64,000 bases of DNA from Stutzerimonas azotifigens DSM 17556. Its GTDB lineage: Bacteria; Pseudomonadota; Gammaproteobacteria; Pseudomonadales; Pseudomonadaceae. The notes under the pieces were generated by a model. The model was not told the DNA's origin. It saw nothing but the letters and a program-made list of their open reading frames with translations, and made no database searches. The position numbers and the translations under genes are program-made. The stretch lies in NCBI RefSeq assembly GCF_000425625.1, contig NZ_KE384409.1:1-64000 (forward strand), in the 5' to 3' direction. Below are positions 10,509 through 20,344 of the stretch, in pieces (position 1 is the stretch's first letter; each line of letters starts with the position of its first letter).

Positions 10509-10974
10509 CCTTCCCTCATCCGGCCCTGCGGGCCACCTTCTCCCGCACGGAGAAGGAAAAAGCCGGCGCCGGCCTGAAAGCCCGGCATGCCCTGTGGGGC
10601 GGTCTCGACCGCGAACGAGTCTCCACCGCCCATTCGCGGCCAAGGCCGCTCCTGCGACGAGCCGTGCCCGAGGACCTTGGCTGACAGCGTCGCCGCGAGG
10701 GCGCGCAATCCACAGGGATGTGGTGAATGCCGCAAGCCCGTCGGGAACGGGCGCGGCCTCCCACAGGTCCGGTGCGGCACCGCTGCTTTCGTGGGAGGCC
10801 CGACCTCGGGGCGATGCTCTTGTGTGAGCGGTTTCGACCGCGAACGACGCTGCACGGCACCATGGCCGCCACCAGACATCTCCCCTCTCCCTGCGGGAGA
10901 GGGGCCGGGGGTGAGGGAGAGCGTCCGGTCGGCTCGCGAGCCGTCGGGACACGGCCTCCGGTAAGCTTGCCCGC
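10509..10974. repeat. Repeat-filled spacer between helicase and pdeM genes
   Basis: 466 bases without a gene. It holds a TCATCCGGCCCTGCGGGCC plus TTCTCCC..GAGAAGG element (10513-10556), paired inverted elements of the 'ggtctcgaccgcgaa / ttcgcggccaaggccgctcc' type (about 10598-10655), the 10690-10803 element listed separately, and a GGGAGAGGGGCCGGGGGTGAGG element (10881-10917). These are REP-type sequences of several families placed end to end. Confidence 0.8.
10690..10803 (+). repeat. Dispersed ~115-bp repeat, copy 1
   Basis: Runs from CGCCGCGAGGGCGCGCAATC to GTGGGAGGCCCG. A nearly identical copy lies in reverse orientation at 63358-63474. Both share the central AAGCCCGTCGGGAACGGGCG stretch, itself a hairpin (CCCGT/ACGGG). 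Confidence 0.8.
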
Positions 10975-11658
10975 ATGCATTCCCACCTCCCCATCACCCT
11001 GGCCGGCACCGAACTCTGGCTGCTTGCCGGCAAGGCGATCTTCTGGCCTGGCCAGCAGGCGCTGCTGATCGCCGACCTGCACCTCGGCAAGGCGGCCGCC
11101 TACCGGCGGCTCGGCCAGCCGGTGCCGCACGGCACCACCGATGACAACCTCGCCCGGCTCGATGCGCTGCTGGCGGCCTACCCCGCGCGCCGGCTGATCG
11201 TGCTCGGCGACTTCCTGCACGCCCCCGAATCGCGCGCGCCGGCGACGCTGCAGCGGCTCGCGAACTGGCGGGCGAGCCAGCCGCAACTGGCGATCACCCT
11301 GATCCGCGGCAACCATGACCGTCGCGCCGGCGACCCGCCGTCATCGCTCGGCATCGAGGTGGTGCCCGAGCCGCTGCTGCTCGGGCCGCTGGCGCTGCAG
11401 CACGAGCCCCGCCCGCACCCGACTCACAGCGTGCTGGCCGGGCACCTGCACCCCGCCTTCAGCCTGCGCGGGCGCGGGCGCCAGTCCGTGCGCCTGCCCT
11501 GCTTCTGCATCGGCGAGCGGCTGAGCCTGTTGCCGGCGTTCGGCGCCTTCACCGGCTCGATGAACATCGAGCCGGCAGGCGGACAGCGGATCTATCTGGT
11601 GGGAGAAGGCGGCGTCTGGCCGTTGGCCGTCGCCGAATCGGGCGTCACGCCTGGGTGA
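10975..11658 (+). CDS. pdeM: Ligase-associated DNA-damage-response phosphoesterase PdeM
   Basis: 227 residues. A calcineurin-like metallophosphoesterase: IADLHLGK (Asp34, His36), VLGDFLHA, RGNHDR and AGHLHP are the successive metal-ligand motifs. In the Lhr-Lig-Exo-MPE cluster this is the MPE member, a manganese-dependent DNA phosphoesterase/endonuclease. It is separated from the helicase by 466 bases of repeats, so it may be on its own transcript. The gene overlaps the end of the next, convergent gene by 14 bases. Confidence 0.88.
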   Translation: MHSHLPITLAGTELWLLAGKAIFWPGQQALLIADLHLGKAAAYRRLGQPVPHGTTDDNLARLDALLAAYPARRLIVLGDFLHAPESRAPATLQRLANWRASQPQLAITLIRGNHDRRAGDPPSSLGIEVVPEPLLLGPLALQHEPRPHPTHSVLAGHLHPAFSLRGRGRQSVRLPCFCIGERLSLLPAFGAFTGSMNIEPAGGQRIYLVGEGGVWPLAVAESGVTPG

Positions 11659-11872
11659 TGCCGGTGATGGTGATGCCGAAGCGCTCGGCCAGGCGGTTGG
11701 CCGGGCTGCTGTCGTCGGACAGCTCGCGCTCGACGCCCTCGTCTGCGAAGCGCTCCTCGGCATGGCGGGATACGAGTTCGACGGCCTTTTCCATGTCCGG
11801 CTTCTCTTCGGCCTCCGTCTTCAGCGTCGATGTGTTGCCGTCTTTGTTGTACGCAATGATCCAGGTGGTCAT
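11645..11872 (-). CDS. Small acidic hypothetical protein
   Basis: 75 residues, beginning MTTWIIAYNKDGNTSTLKT and rich in Glu/Asp. No family recognised. The first beta strand with a short acidic helical middle suggests a small soluble alpha/beta protein. Start at 11872 is supported by a GAGG about 8 bases upstream. Its 3' end overlaps pdeM by 14 bases on the opposite strand. Confidence 0.65.
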   Translation of the reverse strand: MTTWIIAYNKDGNTSTLKTEAEEKPDMEKAVELVSRHAEERFADEGVERELSDDSSPANRLAERFGITITGITQA

Positions 11873-12038
11873 GAAGCGCCCTCGCAAAGTCATCATCAAG
11901 GCGGTCCGTACCGCACGAACTGTTTAGACCCGGCGCTTCGCGCCAGTTCATCCGGCCGTCGTCCAACCCTTCGTCGAGCGTCCGGAACAAGGCCCGCCGG
12001 CCTCCGGTCGCTAGAGAATGACCAGAGGAGCCGAGGCC

Positions 12039-13382
12039 ATGACCCAGACCCGCCTGCGCGCCATTCCCGAAATCCGCGAAGAGCAGTTGGTGGAGCAGCT
12101 GCGCCATCATGGCGAGCCGCTCCCCGGCCTGGACGACCCCGCGTTCGCCGAAGCCTTCGACCGCTTCGCCGACGCCCGGGTCGTGCTCATCGGCGAGGCC
12201 AGCCACGGTACCTCCGAGTTCTACCGCGCCCGCGCCGCGGTCACCCGTCGGCTGATCGAACGCCACGGTTTCGAGATCGTCGCGGCCGAGGCCGACTGGC
12301 CGGATGCCGCGCATATCGACCGCCATGTGCGCCAGCGCGCACCCGCCACCTGGCAGCACGACGCCTTCGAGCGCTTCCCGACCTGGATGTGGCGCAACCG
12401 CGAGGTGGCCGAATTCACCCGCTGGTTGCGCGGGCACAACGAGCAGCTGCCGGCCGGGCAGCGCGTCGAGTTCCGCGGCCTGGACGTCTACAGCCTCGGC
12501 TCCTCGCTGACCGAGGTGCTCAGCTATCTCGACAAGGTGGACCCGGACGCCGCCGTGGAGGCCCGCAAGCGCTACGGCTGCCTGACGCCCTGGCAAGACG
12601 AGCCGGCGACCTATGGGCACAACGTGATGCTGTTCGGCGAGCCCTCCTGCGAGCAGGCTGTGGTCGAGCAGTTGCGCGCCCTGCTCGACCAGCGCCTGGA
12701 CTACATGGCGCAGGACGGCGAGCAGTTCTTCAACGCCGAGCGGAACGCCCGCGTGGTGCTCGCCGCGGAAAGCTACTACCGGACGATGTACCGCGGCTCC
12801 ACCGAATCCTGGAACCTGCGCGACCGGCACATGTTCGACACCCTGCGCGCGCTGCTCGAACACCGCGGGCCGCAGGCCAAGGCCGTGGTCTGGGCGCACA
12901 ACTCGCACATCGGCAACGCCGCGGCGACCTCGATGGGCTGGTCCGGCGAGTTCAACATCGGCGAGCTGTGCCGCACGGCCTTCGGTGGCGAGGCGGTGCT
13001 GATCGGCATGGCCACCGACCGCGGCGAGGTGGCCGCCGCCGACAACTGGGACGAGCCGATGCAGATCAAGCAGGTGCGACCCTCGCGGCCGGACAGCTGG
13101 GAACAGCTGTTCCTCAGGGCCGGCCACCCGGCATCGCTGACCGACTGGCGCGGCGAGGCCCGCGGCGAGCTGCGCACCCTGCTGTCGCGGCCCCGGCTGG
13201 AACGCGCCATCGGCGTCATCTACCGCCCGGAAACCGAGCGCCAGAGCCATTACTTCCGCGCCATTCTCGCCGAGCAGTTCGACGCCATGCTGTGGTTCGA
13301 GCAGACCACCGCCGTGACCCCGATCGGCCCGCGCGTACCGGAAGAATCGGCCGTTCCCGACACCTACCCGTTCGGAGAGTAG
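12039..13382 (+). CDS. Erythromycin esterase family protein
   Basis: 447 residues. The Ere-fold motif IGEASHGTSEFYRAR near residue 50 holds the Glu and His that act as catalytic base and metal-like centre in characterised esterases; AEADWP and VVWAHNSHIGNA are further conserved blocks. Ere enzymes open macrolide lactones, but chromosomal homologues beside a phosphoribosyltransferase are not known to confer resistance. Start chosen at 12039 with AGGAG 9 bases upstream. The next gene begins 2 bases after its stop. Confidence 0.8.
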   Translation: MTQTRLRAIPEIREEQLVEQLRHHGEPLPGLDDPAFAEAFDRFADARVVLIGEASHGTSEFYRARAAVTRRLIERHGFEIVAAEADWPDAAHIDRHVRQRAPATWQHDAFERFPTWMWRNREVAEFTRWLRGHNEQLPAGQRVEFRGLDVYSLGSSLTEVLSYLDKVDPDAAVEARKRYGCLTPWQDEPATYGHNVMLFGEPSCEQAVVEQLRALLDQRLDYMAQDGEQFFNAERNARVVLAAESYYRTMYRGSTESWNLRDRHMFDTLRALLEHRGPQAKAVVWAHNSHIGNAAATSMGWSGEFNIGELCRTAFGGEAVLIGMATDRGEVAAADNWDEPMQIKQVRPSRPDSWEQLFLRAGHPASLTDWRGEARGELRTLLSRPRLERAIGVIYRPETERQSHYFRAILAEQFDAMLWFEQTTAVTPIGPRVPEESAVPDTYPFGE

Positions 13383-13384
13383 CC

Positions 13385-14053
13385 ATGCGCCCGTTCGAGC
13401 ACTCGCCCCTGTTCCTTGATCGCCGGCAAGCCGGCGAGGTCCTGGCCGACGCCCTGCAGCACCTCGCCCCTGCACGGCCACTGGTACTGGCGCTGCCGCG
13501 CGGCGGCGTGCCGGTGGGCTACCCGATCGCCCGGCGCCTGGATGCCGTGTTGGACCTGATCCTGGTGCGCAAGATCGGTGCGCCCGGCAACGAGGAACTC
13601 GGCCTCGGCGCGGTGATCGACGGCGCCGATCCGCAGTGGGTGGTCAACGAGGCGCTGATACGCCGGCTGGCGCCGCCGGCCGGCTGGTTCGAGAGCGAGA
13701 TGACGCGCCAGCTGAAGGAACTGGAGCGGCGCCGCCAGCGTTACTGCGGCGACCGGCCGGCCCCGTTGCTGGCCTCGCGCGAGGTGATCCTGGTGGACGA
13801 TGGTATCGCCACCGGGGCGACCGTGCGCGCAGCGCTCAAGGGGCTGCGCAAGGCTGGCGTCGCGCGTCTGGTGCTGGCGGTGCCGGTCGCCCCGCGCCTG
13901 GTGGTGGAAAGCCTGCAGCCCGAGGTCGACGAACTGGTCTGCCTGGCCATGCCCGAGCCCTTCGTGGGCGTCGGGCTGCACTACCAGGACTTCTCTCAGA
14001 CCAGCGACGAGGAAGTCATCGAGCTGCTGGGCCGCGCGGCCTCGGCCGCCTGA
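13385..14053 (+). CDS. Phosphoribosyltransferase family protein
   Basis: 222 residues. A PRTase fold with the PRPP-binding loop VILVDDGIATGATVRA at about residues 136-151 and an N-terminal LALPRGGVPVGYPIA pyrophosphate loop. The nucleobase is not known. Placed 2 bases after the erythromycin esterase-like gene; the two families are often adjacent or fused in other bacteria, which suggests a shared but unexplained pathway. Confidence 0.82.
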   Translation: MRPFEHSPLFLDRRQAGEVLADALQHLAPARPLVLALPRGGVPVGYPIARRLDAVLDLILVRKIGAPGNEELGLGAVIDGADPQWVVNEALIRRLAPPAGWFESEMTRQLKELERRRQRYCGDRPAPLLASREVILVDDGIATGATVRAALKGLRKAGVARLVLAVPVAPRLVVESLQPEVDELVCLAMPEPFVGVGLHYQDFSQTSDEEVIELLGRAASAA

Positions 14054-14245
14054 TCAGGCGACCGGCGCCGGCGGCGGCTGGTCGGGCACCGTGGGTTCGC
14101 CGGGCTCGCTCGGCTGGGTCGGCACGCCCGGCTCTTCCGGATCTCCCGGCACGCCGCCGGCCTGCAGCAGATCGCGCAGGACCCACGCCTCTTCGCCCGC
14201 GCCGGGCCCTCGTACGGCTGCCGAATGACTGTCGCTGGTGATCAT
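14054..14245 (-). CDS. Small Pro/Gly/Glu-rich hypothetical protein
   Basis: 63 residues, MITSDSHSAAV... with a C-terminal half of P-G/E-P steps (GVPGDPEEPGVPTQPSEPGE). No family recognised and the tail is probably disordered. A strong GGAGG 6 bases before the ATG argues that it is translated. It converges on the phosphoribosyltransferase gene with no spacer. Confidence 0.5.
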   Translation of the reverse strand: MITSDSHSAAVRGPGAGEEAWVLRDLLQAGGVPGDPEEPGVPTQPSEPGEPTVPDQPPPAPVA

Positions 14246-14489
14246 GCTCGCCTCCACGATCAATGAGTGTCCTGACGGTAGAGACCGGCAGCCGGCGAGA
14301 ATTCCCGCTGCTCGTCGGGACGCCGCCGGCCGCGCCGAAGCCTCTGCGGCGAGCGCTGCGTACTTGGCGCCTGCGCGTCCAGGTGCTTTCATGCGCGACG
14401 GCCTCGGCGACATGGCACGGGCCATGCTGTCGAATGCCTCGCCCGACCCGGGCCCGAACGCTCACAACCGGCACAAGGAATCCCCCGCA

Positions 14490-15728
14490 ATGCCCAGCCT
14501 CAACCTGCAGATACTCGTCGCGGCCTGCCTGGGCGTGCTGATCGGCTGGCTGACCGGTACCCTGCCGGCCGAGTCGGGCCTGCGCGAAGGCGTGCTCTAC
14601 GCCAGCAACCTGCTCGGCGGCATCTTCGTCGGGCTGCTGAAGATGGTGCTGGTGCCGCTGGTGTTCACTTCCATCGCAGTCGGCGTGGCCAACCTGCAGG
14701 CGCACCACCAGGTCCACCGGGTCTGGCTGACCACCCTGGTCTACTTCACCGCGACCACCTGCCTGGCGATGGTGGTGGCGCTGGTCGCGGCGAACATCTT
14801 CGAGCCGGGCGCCGGGCTGTCACTCGACCTGTTCGCCGACGCCATGGCCTCGTTCGAGGCCAGGCAGCTGACCATGCCCGAGTTCTTCCAGCACTTCTTC
14901 GCCAACCTGTTCCAGAACCCCTTCGCCGCCTTCGCCGACGGCAGCATCCTCGCCATCGTGGTGTTCGCCCTGTTCATCGGTATCGCGCTGGTGGCCGGCG
15001 GCGAGCGCTACCGCAACATCCTGGTGCTGCTGCAGGAACTGCTGGAGCTACTGCTGCGCATCATCGGCTGGATCATGCGGCTCGCGCCGCTGGGCATCCT
15101 GGCGCTGCTCGTCCGGCTGGTGGCCGAGCAGGACGTGGCGCTGCTCGGCGCGGTGGGCGGCTTCATCGTGCTGATATTCGCCACCACCCTGTTCCACGGC
15201 ATCGTGGTGCTGCCGGGCATCCTGTTCCTGGCCACCGGCCGCTCGCCGCTGTGGTTCTGGCGCGGCGCGCGCGAGGCGCTGATCACAGCCTTCGCCACCA
15301 GCTCCAGTTCGGCGACCCTGGCGGTCTCGATGCGCTGCGCCGAGGAGAACCTGCAGGTGCGCCGCGGCATCGCCGGCTTCGTGCTGCCGCTGGGGGCGAC
15401 CATGAACATGGACGGCACCGCGCTCTACGAGGCGGCCGCCGCCCTGTTCGTCGCCAACCTGGTCGGCATCGAGCTGAGCTTCGCCCAGCAGATGGTGGTG
15501 TTCTTCACCGCGATGATCGCCTCTACCGGCGCGCCGGGCATTCCCAGCGCCGGTATGGTGACCATGGTGATGGTGCTGCAGGCCGTGGGCCTGCCGGCCG
15601 AGGCGGTGGCCATCCTGCTACCGATCGACCGTCTGCTGGACACGGTGCGCACGGCGGTGAACGTGCAGGGCGACATCACCGGCAGCCTGGTGGTGCAGAA
15701 ATTCGCCGACGGCGATCCGCGCGACTGA
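14490..15728 (+). CDS. Dicarboxylate/amino acid:cation symporter (DAACS family)
   Basis: 412 residues with about eight hydrophobic membrane segments plus two re-entrant loops. The family signatures are visible: the serine-rich hairpin ATSSSSATLAVS, the NMDGTALYE sodium/substrate motif and the GAPGIPSAG hairpin. It imports C4-dicarboxylates or acidic amino acids with sodium or protons across the inner membrane. AAGGAA sits 9 bases before the ATG. Substrate cannot be chosen from sequence alone. Confidence 0.85.
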   Translation: MPSLNLQILVAACLGVLIGWLTGTLPAESGLREGVLYASNLLGGIFVGLLKMVLVPLVFTSIAVGVANLQAHHQVHRVWLTTLVYFTATTCLAMVVALVAANIFEPGAGLSLDLFADAMASFEARQLTMPEFFQHFFANLFQNPFAAFADGSILAIVVFALFIGIALVAGGERYRNILVLLQELLELLLRIIGWIMRLAPLGILALLVRLVAEQDVALLGAVGGFIVLIFATTLFHGIVVLPGILFLATGRSPLWFWRGAREALITAFATSSSSATLAVSMRCAEENLQVRRGIAGFVLPLGATMNMDGTALYEAAAALFVANLVGIELSFAQQMVVFFTAMIASTGAPGIPSAGMVTMVMVLQAVGLPAEAVAILLPIDRLLDTVRTAVNVQGDITGSLVVQKFADGDPRD

Positions 15729-15751
15729 ACCGGCGCGGCCCCGCCTGCGGC

Positions 15752-15768
15752 GGCGCGATTTGCGCGCC
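15752..15768. terminator. Stem-loop after the symporter gene
   Basis: GGCGCG/CGCGCC arms of 6 bp with loop ATTTG, 23 bases after the symporter stop. No T-run follows, so termination would be weak or Rho-assisted. Confidence 0.35.
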
Positions 15769-15881
15769 CCCAGTGGCAATTCGTTACGAGAAGGTGCAAA
15801 TTTAACCGGCAGCATTGCACAAAGTGCTGTTTTCCCGGTCTGAAGGGTTCCTTTCGCCTCCGGGAAACCCTCATCGACTCA

Positions 15882-17471
15882 ATGATCGAGATCACGTCAG
15901 CAATGAATAGCTTGTTCCGTACCAGGAAGGCGCGCGTGCACACGACCGCCGCAAGTACCCTGCTTGCGTCCGTGTTGATGGCCGGCGCGTCCCAGGGTTG
16001 GGCGTTCAGCCTGGACGATGTCGCGGCCAGGGCAGAGAAACTGGCCGGCCAGGAATTCGCCATGCCGCAGTCGAACCTGCCCCCCGTGTTCCGAGAAATG
16101 AAATACGCGGATTACCAACGCATCCGCTTCCGCGAGGATCATGCGCACTGGGTCGATGAGCCCACGCCGTTCAAACTGTTCTTCTACCACCAGGGCATGC
16201 ATTTCGACGTGCCGGTGAAGATCAACGAGATCACCGCCAACGGCGTCCGGCCGATCGAATACAACCCGGAGATGTTCGACTTCAGCAACCTGCAGTTCGA
16301 CAAGGCGGCCACCAAGGACCTCGGCTTCGCCGGTTTCAAGGTGCTCTACCCGCTGAACAAGCCGGACAAGAACGACGAACTCATCACCTTCCTCGGCGCC
16401 AGCTACCTGCGCGCGCTCGGCAAGGACCAGTGGTACGGCCTGTCGCTGCGCGGCCTGGCCATCGACACGGCGATGCCCGCCGGCGAGGAATTCCCGCGCT
16501 TCAGCGAGTTCTGGGTGGAGCACCCCGCGCCCGACCGTCGCAACCTGGTCATCTACGCCCTGCTCGACTCGCCGCGCGCCACCGGCGCCTACCGGATGGT
16601 CGTGACCCCGGGCAAGGACACCAGCGTGGAGGTGCACGCCAAGGTGTACCTGCGCGCGCCGGTCGGCAAGCTCGGCATCGCGCCGCTGACCAGCATGTTC
16701 CTCTACGGCCCGAACGACCCCGCCGCCGAGGTCAACTACCGCCCGGCGATCCACGACTCCAACGGCCTGGCGATCCACGCCGGCAACGGCGAATGGATCT
16801 GGCGCCCGCTGAACAACCCCCGCCACCTGTCGGTGAGCACCTTCACCATCGAGAATCCCAAGGGCTTCGGCCTGATGCAGCGCGGTCACGACTTCAGCCA
16901 GTACGAAGACCTGGAAGACCGCTACGACCTGCGCCCCAGCGGCTGGGTCGAGATCCTGGACGACTGGGGCAAGGGCAAGGTGGAGCTGGTGGAAATCCCG
17001 ACCCGGGACGAGACCAACGACAACATCGTAGCCTTCTGGACCCCCGAACAGCTTCCCGAGCGCGGCGAAGCGCTGGAGCTGCGCTACCGCGTGCACTTCA
17101 CCATCGACGAGGCCGCGCTGCACCACGGTGAACTCGCCTGGGTACAACAGACGCGCCGTTCCACCGGCGAGGTCAAGCAGGCGAACCTGATCCGCGAGCC
17201 GGACGGCAGCGTTGCCTACGTGATCGACTTCCAGGGGCCGGCGCTGTCGGAACTGCCGCCGGAGACGCCGGTGCAGACCGCGATCAGCGTCGGCGACAAC
17301 GGCGAGCTGGTCGGCCAGGAAGTGCATTACCACCCGGTCACCCAGGGCCGCCGGCTGACCCTGCGCGTACGTGTGAAGGACCCGGCACGGCCGCTGGAGA
17401 TGCGCGCCGCGCTGATGGACGGCGAGCGCGCGCTGTCCGAGACCTGGAGCTACCAGGTGCCCGCGCAATGA
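15882..17471 (+). CDS. opgG: Periplasmic glucan biosynthesis protein OpgG
   Basis: 529 residues. The signal peptide ends W-A/F-S-L (cleavage after about residue 41), followed by the MdoG beta-sandwich ([16 protein letters not shown], then the [11 protein letters not shown] block). It works in the periplasm on osmoregulated periplasmic glucans, adding or shaping branches on the backbone made by OpgH. An alternative ATG at 15903 lacks a better ribosome site; starts beginning MI are common in pseudomonads. The stop overlaps opgH by 4 bases. Confidence 0.92.
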   Translation: MIEITSAMNSLFRTRKARVHTTAASTLLASVLMAGASQGWAFSLDDVAARAEKLAGQEFAMPQSNLPPVFREMKYADYQRIRFREDHAHWVDEPTPFKLFFYHQGMHFDVPVKINEITANGVRPIEYNPEMFDFSNLQFDKAATKDLGFAGFKVLYPLNKPDKNDELITFLGASYLRALGKDQWYGLSLRGLAIDTAMPAGEEFPRFSEFWVEHPAPDRRNLVIYALLDSPRATGAYRMVVTPGKDTSVEVHAKVYLRAPVGKLGIAPLTSMFLYGPNDPAAEVNYRPAIHDSNGLAIHAGNGEWIWRPLNNPRHLSVSTFTIENPKGFGLMQRGHDFSQYEDLEDRYDLRPSGWVEILDDWGKGKVELVEIPTRDETNDNIVAFWTPEQLPERGEALELRYRVHFTIDEAALHHGELAWVQQTRRSTGEVKQANLIREPDGSVAYVIDFQGPALSELPPETPVQTAISVGDNGELVGQEVHYHPVTQGRRLTLRVRVKDPARPLEMRAALMDGERALSETWSYQVPAQ

Positions 17472-19915
17472 GCCAGGCCGGCGACACGCTGCTCACTGTC
17501 GAGCAGCGCCTGCGCGAAGGCTGGGGCGATGCCCTGGACGACGGCGACCTGCTGGACACCGACGCCCAGGGGCACGTCTACATCCGCAGCACGCCGCCCC
17601 TCACCCGGGCCAGCATGACCCCGGAGCCCTGGCAGACCAACCCGATCGCGCGCGGCTGGCGACGGCTGTTCGGCCGCCAGGGCAAGCTCCGCCAGCGCGA
17701 AGCCGGGCGCTTCGACGAAGAGGCCCGCTGGCGCCAGGTGGGAATGCTCAGGCGGCTGGTCCTGGTCGTGCTGATGGTCGTCCAGACGACCATCGCCACC
17801 TGGTACATGAAGGCCGTGCTGCCCTACCAGGGCTGGGCCCTGGTGGACCTGCAGGAGGTCATCCAGCAGGGCTGGCTGGAGTCGGCCCGGCAGGTGCTGC
17901 CCTACGTGGTGCAGACCAGCATCCTGCTGCTGTTCGCGCTGCTGTTCTGCTGGGTGTCGGTGGGCTTCTGGACGGCGCTGATGGGCTTTCTCGAACTGCT
18001 GATGGGCGGCGACCGCTACAGCATTTCCGCCCGCGATGCGGCCGAAGGCCCGATCGCGCCCGAGGCGCGCACCGCCCTGGTGATGCCGATCGCCAACGAG
18101 GACGTGCCACGGGTGTTCGCCGGCCTGCGCGCGACCTACGAATCGCTGCTGCGCACCGGCCAGCACGAGCACTTCGACCTCTTCGTGCTCAGCGACAGCA
18201 ACGACCCGGACACCTGCGTGGCCGAACAGAAGGCCTGGCTGGAGCTGTGCCGGGAGCTCGGCGCCTTCGGCCGTATCTTCTACCGGCGCCGCCGCCGGCG
18301 GGTGAAGCGCAAGAGCGGCAACATCGACGACTTCTGCCGGCGCTGGGGCCGGCAGTACTGCTACATGGTGGTGCTCGACGCCGACAGCGTGATGAGCGGC
18401 CACTGCCTGACCACGCTGGTGCGCATGATGGAGGCGCATCCGCACGCCGGGATCATCCAGACCGCGCCCAAGGCCTCCGGCATGGACACCCTCTATGCGC
18501 GCCTGCAGCAGTTCGCGACCCGCGTCTACGGCCCGCTGTTCACCGCCGGCCTGCACTTCTGGCAGCTCGGCGAATCCCACTACTGGGGCCACAACGCGAT
18601 CATCCGGGTCAAGCCGTTCATCGAGCATTGCGCCCTGGCGCCGCTGCCGGGCAAGGGCAGCTTCGCCGGCGCCATCCTCTCGCACGACTTCGTCGAAGCC
18701 GCGCTGATGCGTCGCGCCGGCTGGGGCGTGTGGATCGCCTATGACCTGGAGGGCAGCTACGAGGAACTGCCGCCGAACCTGCTGGACGAGCTCAAGCGCG
18801 ACCGCCGCTGGTGCCAGGGCAACCTGATGAACTTCCGCCTGTTCCTGGTCAAGGGCATGCACCCGGTGCACCGCGCGGTATTCCTCACCGGCGTCATGTC
18901 CTACCTGTCGGCGCCGCTGTGGTTCCTGTTCCTGGTGCTGTCCACCGCGCTGCTGGCGATCCACAAGCTGATGGAGCCGCAGTACTTCATCCAGCCGATG
19001 CAGCTGTTCCCGGTCTGGCCGCGATGGAACCCGGAGCTGGCCATCGCGCTCTTCTCCACCACCCTGGTGCTCCTTTTCCTGCCCAAGCTGCTGAGCGTGC
19101 TGCTGATCTGCGTCAAGGGTGCCAGGGCCTTCGGCGGCTCGCTGCGGCTGTTCGTCTCGATGCTGCTGGAAATGTTCGTCTCGGTGCTGCTGGCGCCGGT
19201 GCGCATGCTGTTCCACACGCTGTTCGTGGTCTCGGCGTTCCTCGGCTGGTCGGTGCAGTGGAACTCGCCGCAGCGCGCGGACAACGCCACGCCCTGGAGC
19301 GAGGGGCTGTTGCGGCACGGCTCGCAGATGCTCATCGGGGTGCTCTGGACCGCCCTGGTGGCCTGGCTCGACCCGCTGTTCCTCTGGTGGCTGGCGCCCA
19401 TCGTGGTGTCGCTGATGCTGTCGGCGCCGGTATCGGTGCTGTCCAGCCGGACCAGCTTAGGCCTGGGCGCGAAACGCCTGAAGCTGTTCCTGATTCCCGA
19501 GGAATACGCACCACCGGCCGAACTGCAGGCCACCGATGACTACCTGCAGCAGAACCAGCGCGTCGCGCTGCCCCAGGGCTTCCTGCAGGCCGCGGTGGAT
19601 CCGCTGATCAACGCCCTGGCCTGCGCCATGGCGCGGGCGCGGCATGCGAAGGACGTCGCCTCGGCCCAGAGCCTGCGCCAGGCGCGGCTGGACGCCATCC
19701 TCGCCGCCGGCCCGATGCAGGGCGCCAGCGAGGCGCGCTGGAAGCTGCTGGACGACCCGCGGGGCCTGGCACTGCTGCACGAGGCGACCACCGGCGACCC
19801 CGATCATCAACGCTGGGTGGACGCCTGGAACCTGCTGCCGCGCTCGGTGACCGCAAGCCCGACACCCGAGCCGGCCCAAGGCGTGCCGCTAGGCGAAACC
19901 ACGGGGCCTGCCTAG
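17468..19915 (+). CDS. opgH: Glucans biosynthesis glucosyltransferase OpgH
   Basis: 815 residues, slightly shorter than the E. coli enzyme (847). Two N-terminal membrane helices, a GT2 catalytic domain with SDSNDPD, LDADSVM and the RRWCQGN motif, then a multi-helix C-terminal part. It polymerises UDP-glucose into the beta-1,2-linked backbone of periplasmic glucans and moves it over the inner membrane. ATGA overlap with opgG shows an operon. Confidence 0.93.
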   Translation: MSQAGDTLLTVEQRLREGWGDALDDGDLLDTDAQGHVYIRSTPPLTRASMTPEPWQTNPIARGWRRLFGRQGKLRQREAGRFDEEARWRQVGMLRRLVLVVLMVVQTTIATWYMKAVLPYQGWALVDLQEVIQQGWLESARQVLPYVVQTSILLLFALLFCWVSVGFWTALMGFLELLMGGDRYSISARDAAEGPIAPEARTALVMPIANEDVPRVFAGLRATYESLLRTGQHEHFDLFVLSDSNDPDTCVAEQKAWLELCRELGAFGRIFYRRRRRRVKRKSGNIDDFCRRWGRQYCYMVVLDADSVMSGHCLTTLVRMMEAHPHAGIIQTAPKASGMDTLYARLQQFATRVYGPLFTAGLHFWQLGESHYWGHNAIIRVKPFIEHCALAPLPGKGSFAGAILSHDFVEAALMRRAGWGVWIAYDLEGSYEELPPNLLDELKRDRRWCQGNLMNFRLFLVKGMHPVHRAVFLTGVMSYLSAPLWFLFLVLSTALLAIHKLMEPQYFIQPMQLFPVWPRWNPELAIALFSTTLVLLFLPKLLSVLLICVKGARAFGGSLRLFVSMLLEMFVSVLLAPVRMLFHTLFVVSAFLGWSVQWNSPQRADNATPWSEGLLRHGSQMLIGVLWTALVAWLDPLFLWWLAPIVVSLMLSAPVSVLSSRTSLGLGAKRLKLFLIPEEYAPPAELQATDDYLQQNQRVALPQGFLQAAVDPLINALACAMARARHAKDVASAQSLRQARLDAILAAGPMQGASEARWKLLDDPRGLALLHEATTGDPDHQRWVDAWNLLPRSVTASPTPEPAQGVPLGETTGPA

Positions 19916-19939
19916 CGGGTGTCGACTTCCCAAATAACA

Positions 19940-19963
19940 AAGGCCGGCGCAAGGCCGGCCTTC
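19940..19963. terminator. Bidirectional terminator hairpin between opgH and a small gene
   Basis: Arms AAGGCCGGC/GCCGGCCTT of 9 bp with a short loop, between two convergent genes. On the minus strand the stem is followed by TGTTATTT, a fair U-rich tail; on the plus strand only TCTGCTC follows. Confidence 0.65.
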
Positions 19964-19966
19964 TGC

Positions 19967-20089
19967 TCAACGACGCCGCTGGGGACGCGCCGGCTGCGCT
20001 CGCACGGGAATCGGCTGAGGCTTGGGAGGCTCCACGAGCCCCAGCCACACCGCCAGATTCCAGCTCACGCGATCTAGCCATGCTTTCAT
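19967..20089 (-). CDS. 40-residue Trp/Pro/Arg-rich small protein
   Basis: Reads MKAWLDRVSWNLAVWLGLVE then a proline-rich, strongly basic tail ending in three arginines. A near-ideal GGAGGG lies 7 bases upstream of the ATG and a terminator hairpin follows the stop, so this looks like a real monocistronic small gene. The amphipathic Trp/Leu N-terminus resembles short conserved Pseudomonas proteins of unknown role that I recall, but I cannot name the family with certainty. Confidence 0.65.
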   Translation of the reverse strand: MKAWLDRVSWNLAVWLGLVEPPKPQPIPVRAQPARPQRRR

Positions 20090-20344
20090 GAATCGACCCT
20101 CCTACAACACGATGGTTGGGTGCCGGTTGGCGGCAGAGGCCAGGCCTCGTTCGACAGCCTAACCCATGCCAGCCCAACGGGCGATTGATTCATTCCGTGA
20201 CGGTCATTGCCGGCTCCTATCACGGACACCTCGCGGTACCCATGATCGGCCACACCCCCACGCGATGGCGCCTGGTCTTCACCCTGTCAAGGTCGCAGGA
20301 AAGGGCCTCATAAGGTGCGACCGGTCGGCTCTGCGCAAGTTCGC

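Noticed and set aside
7842-11090. 1082-codon frame on the minus strand through the helicase gene
   Set aside because: Antisense to a helicase with all motifs intact, rich in Gly/Ala/Arg, and extends through REP repeats.
12039-13382. Acquired macrolide-resistance gene
   Set aside because: Composition matches the chromosome, there is no mobile element, and it is operon-linked to a phosphoribosyltransferase.
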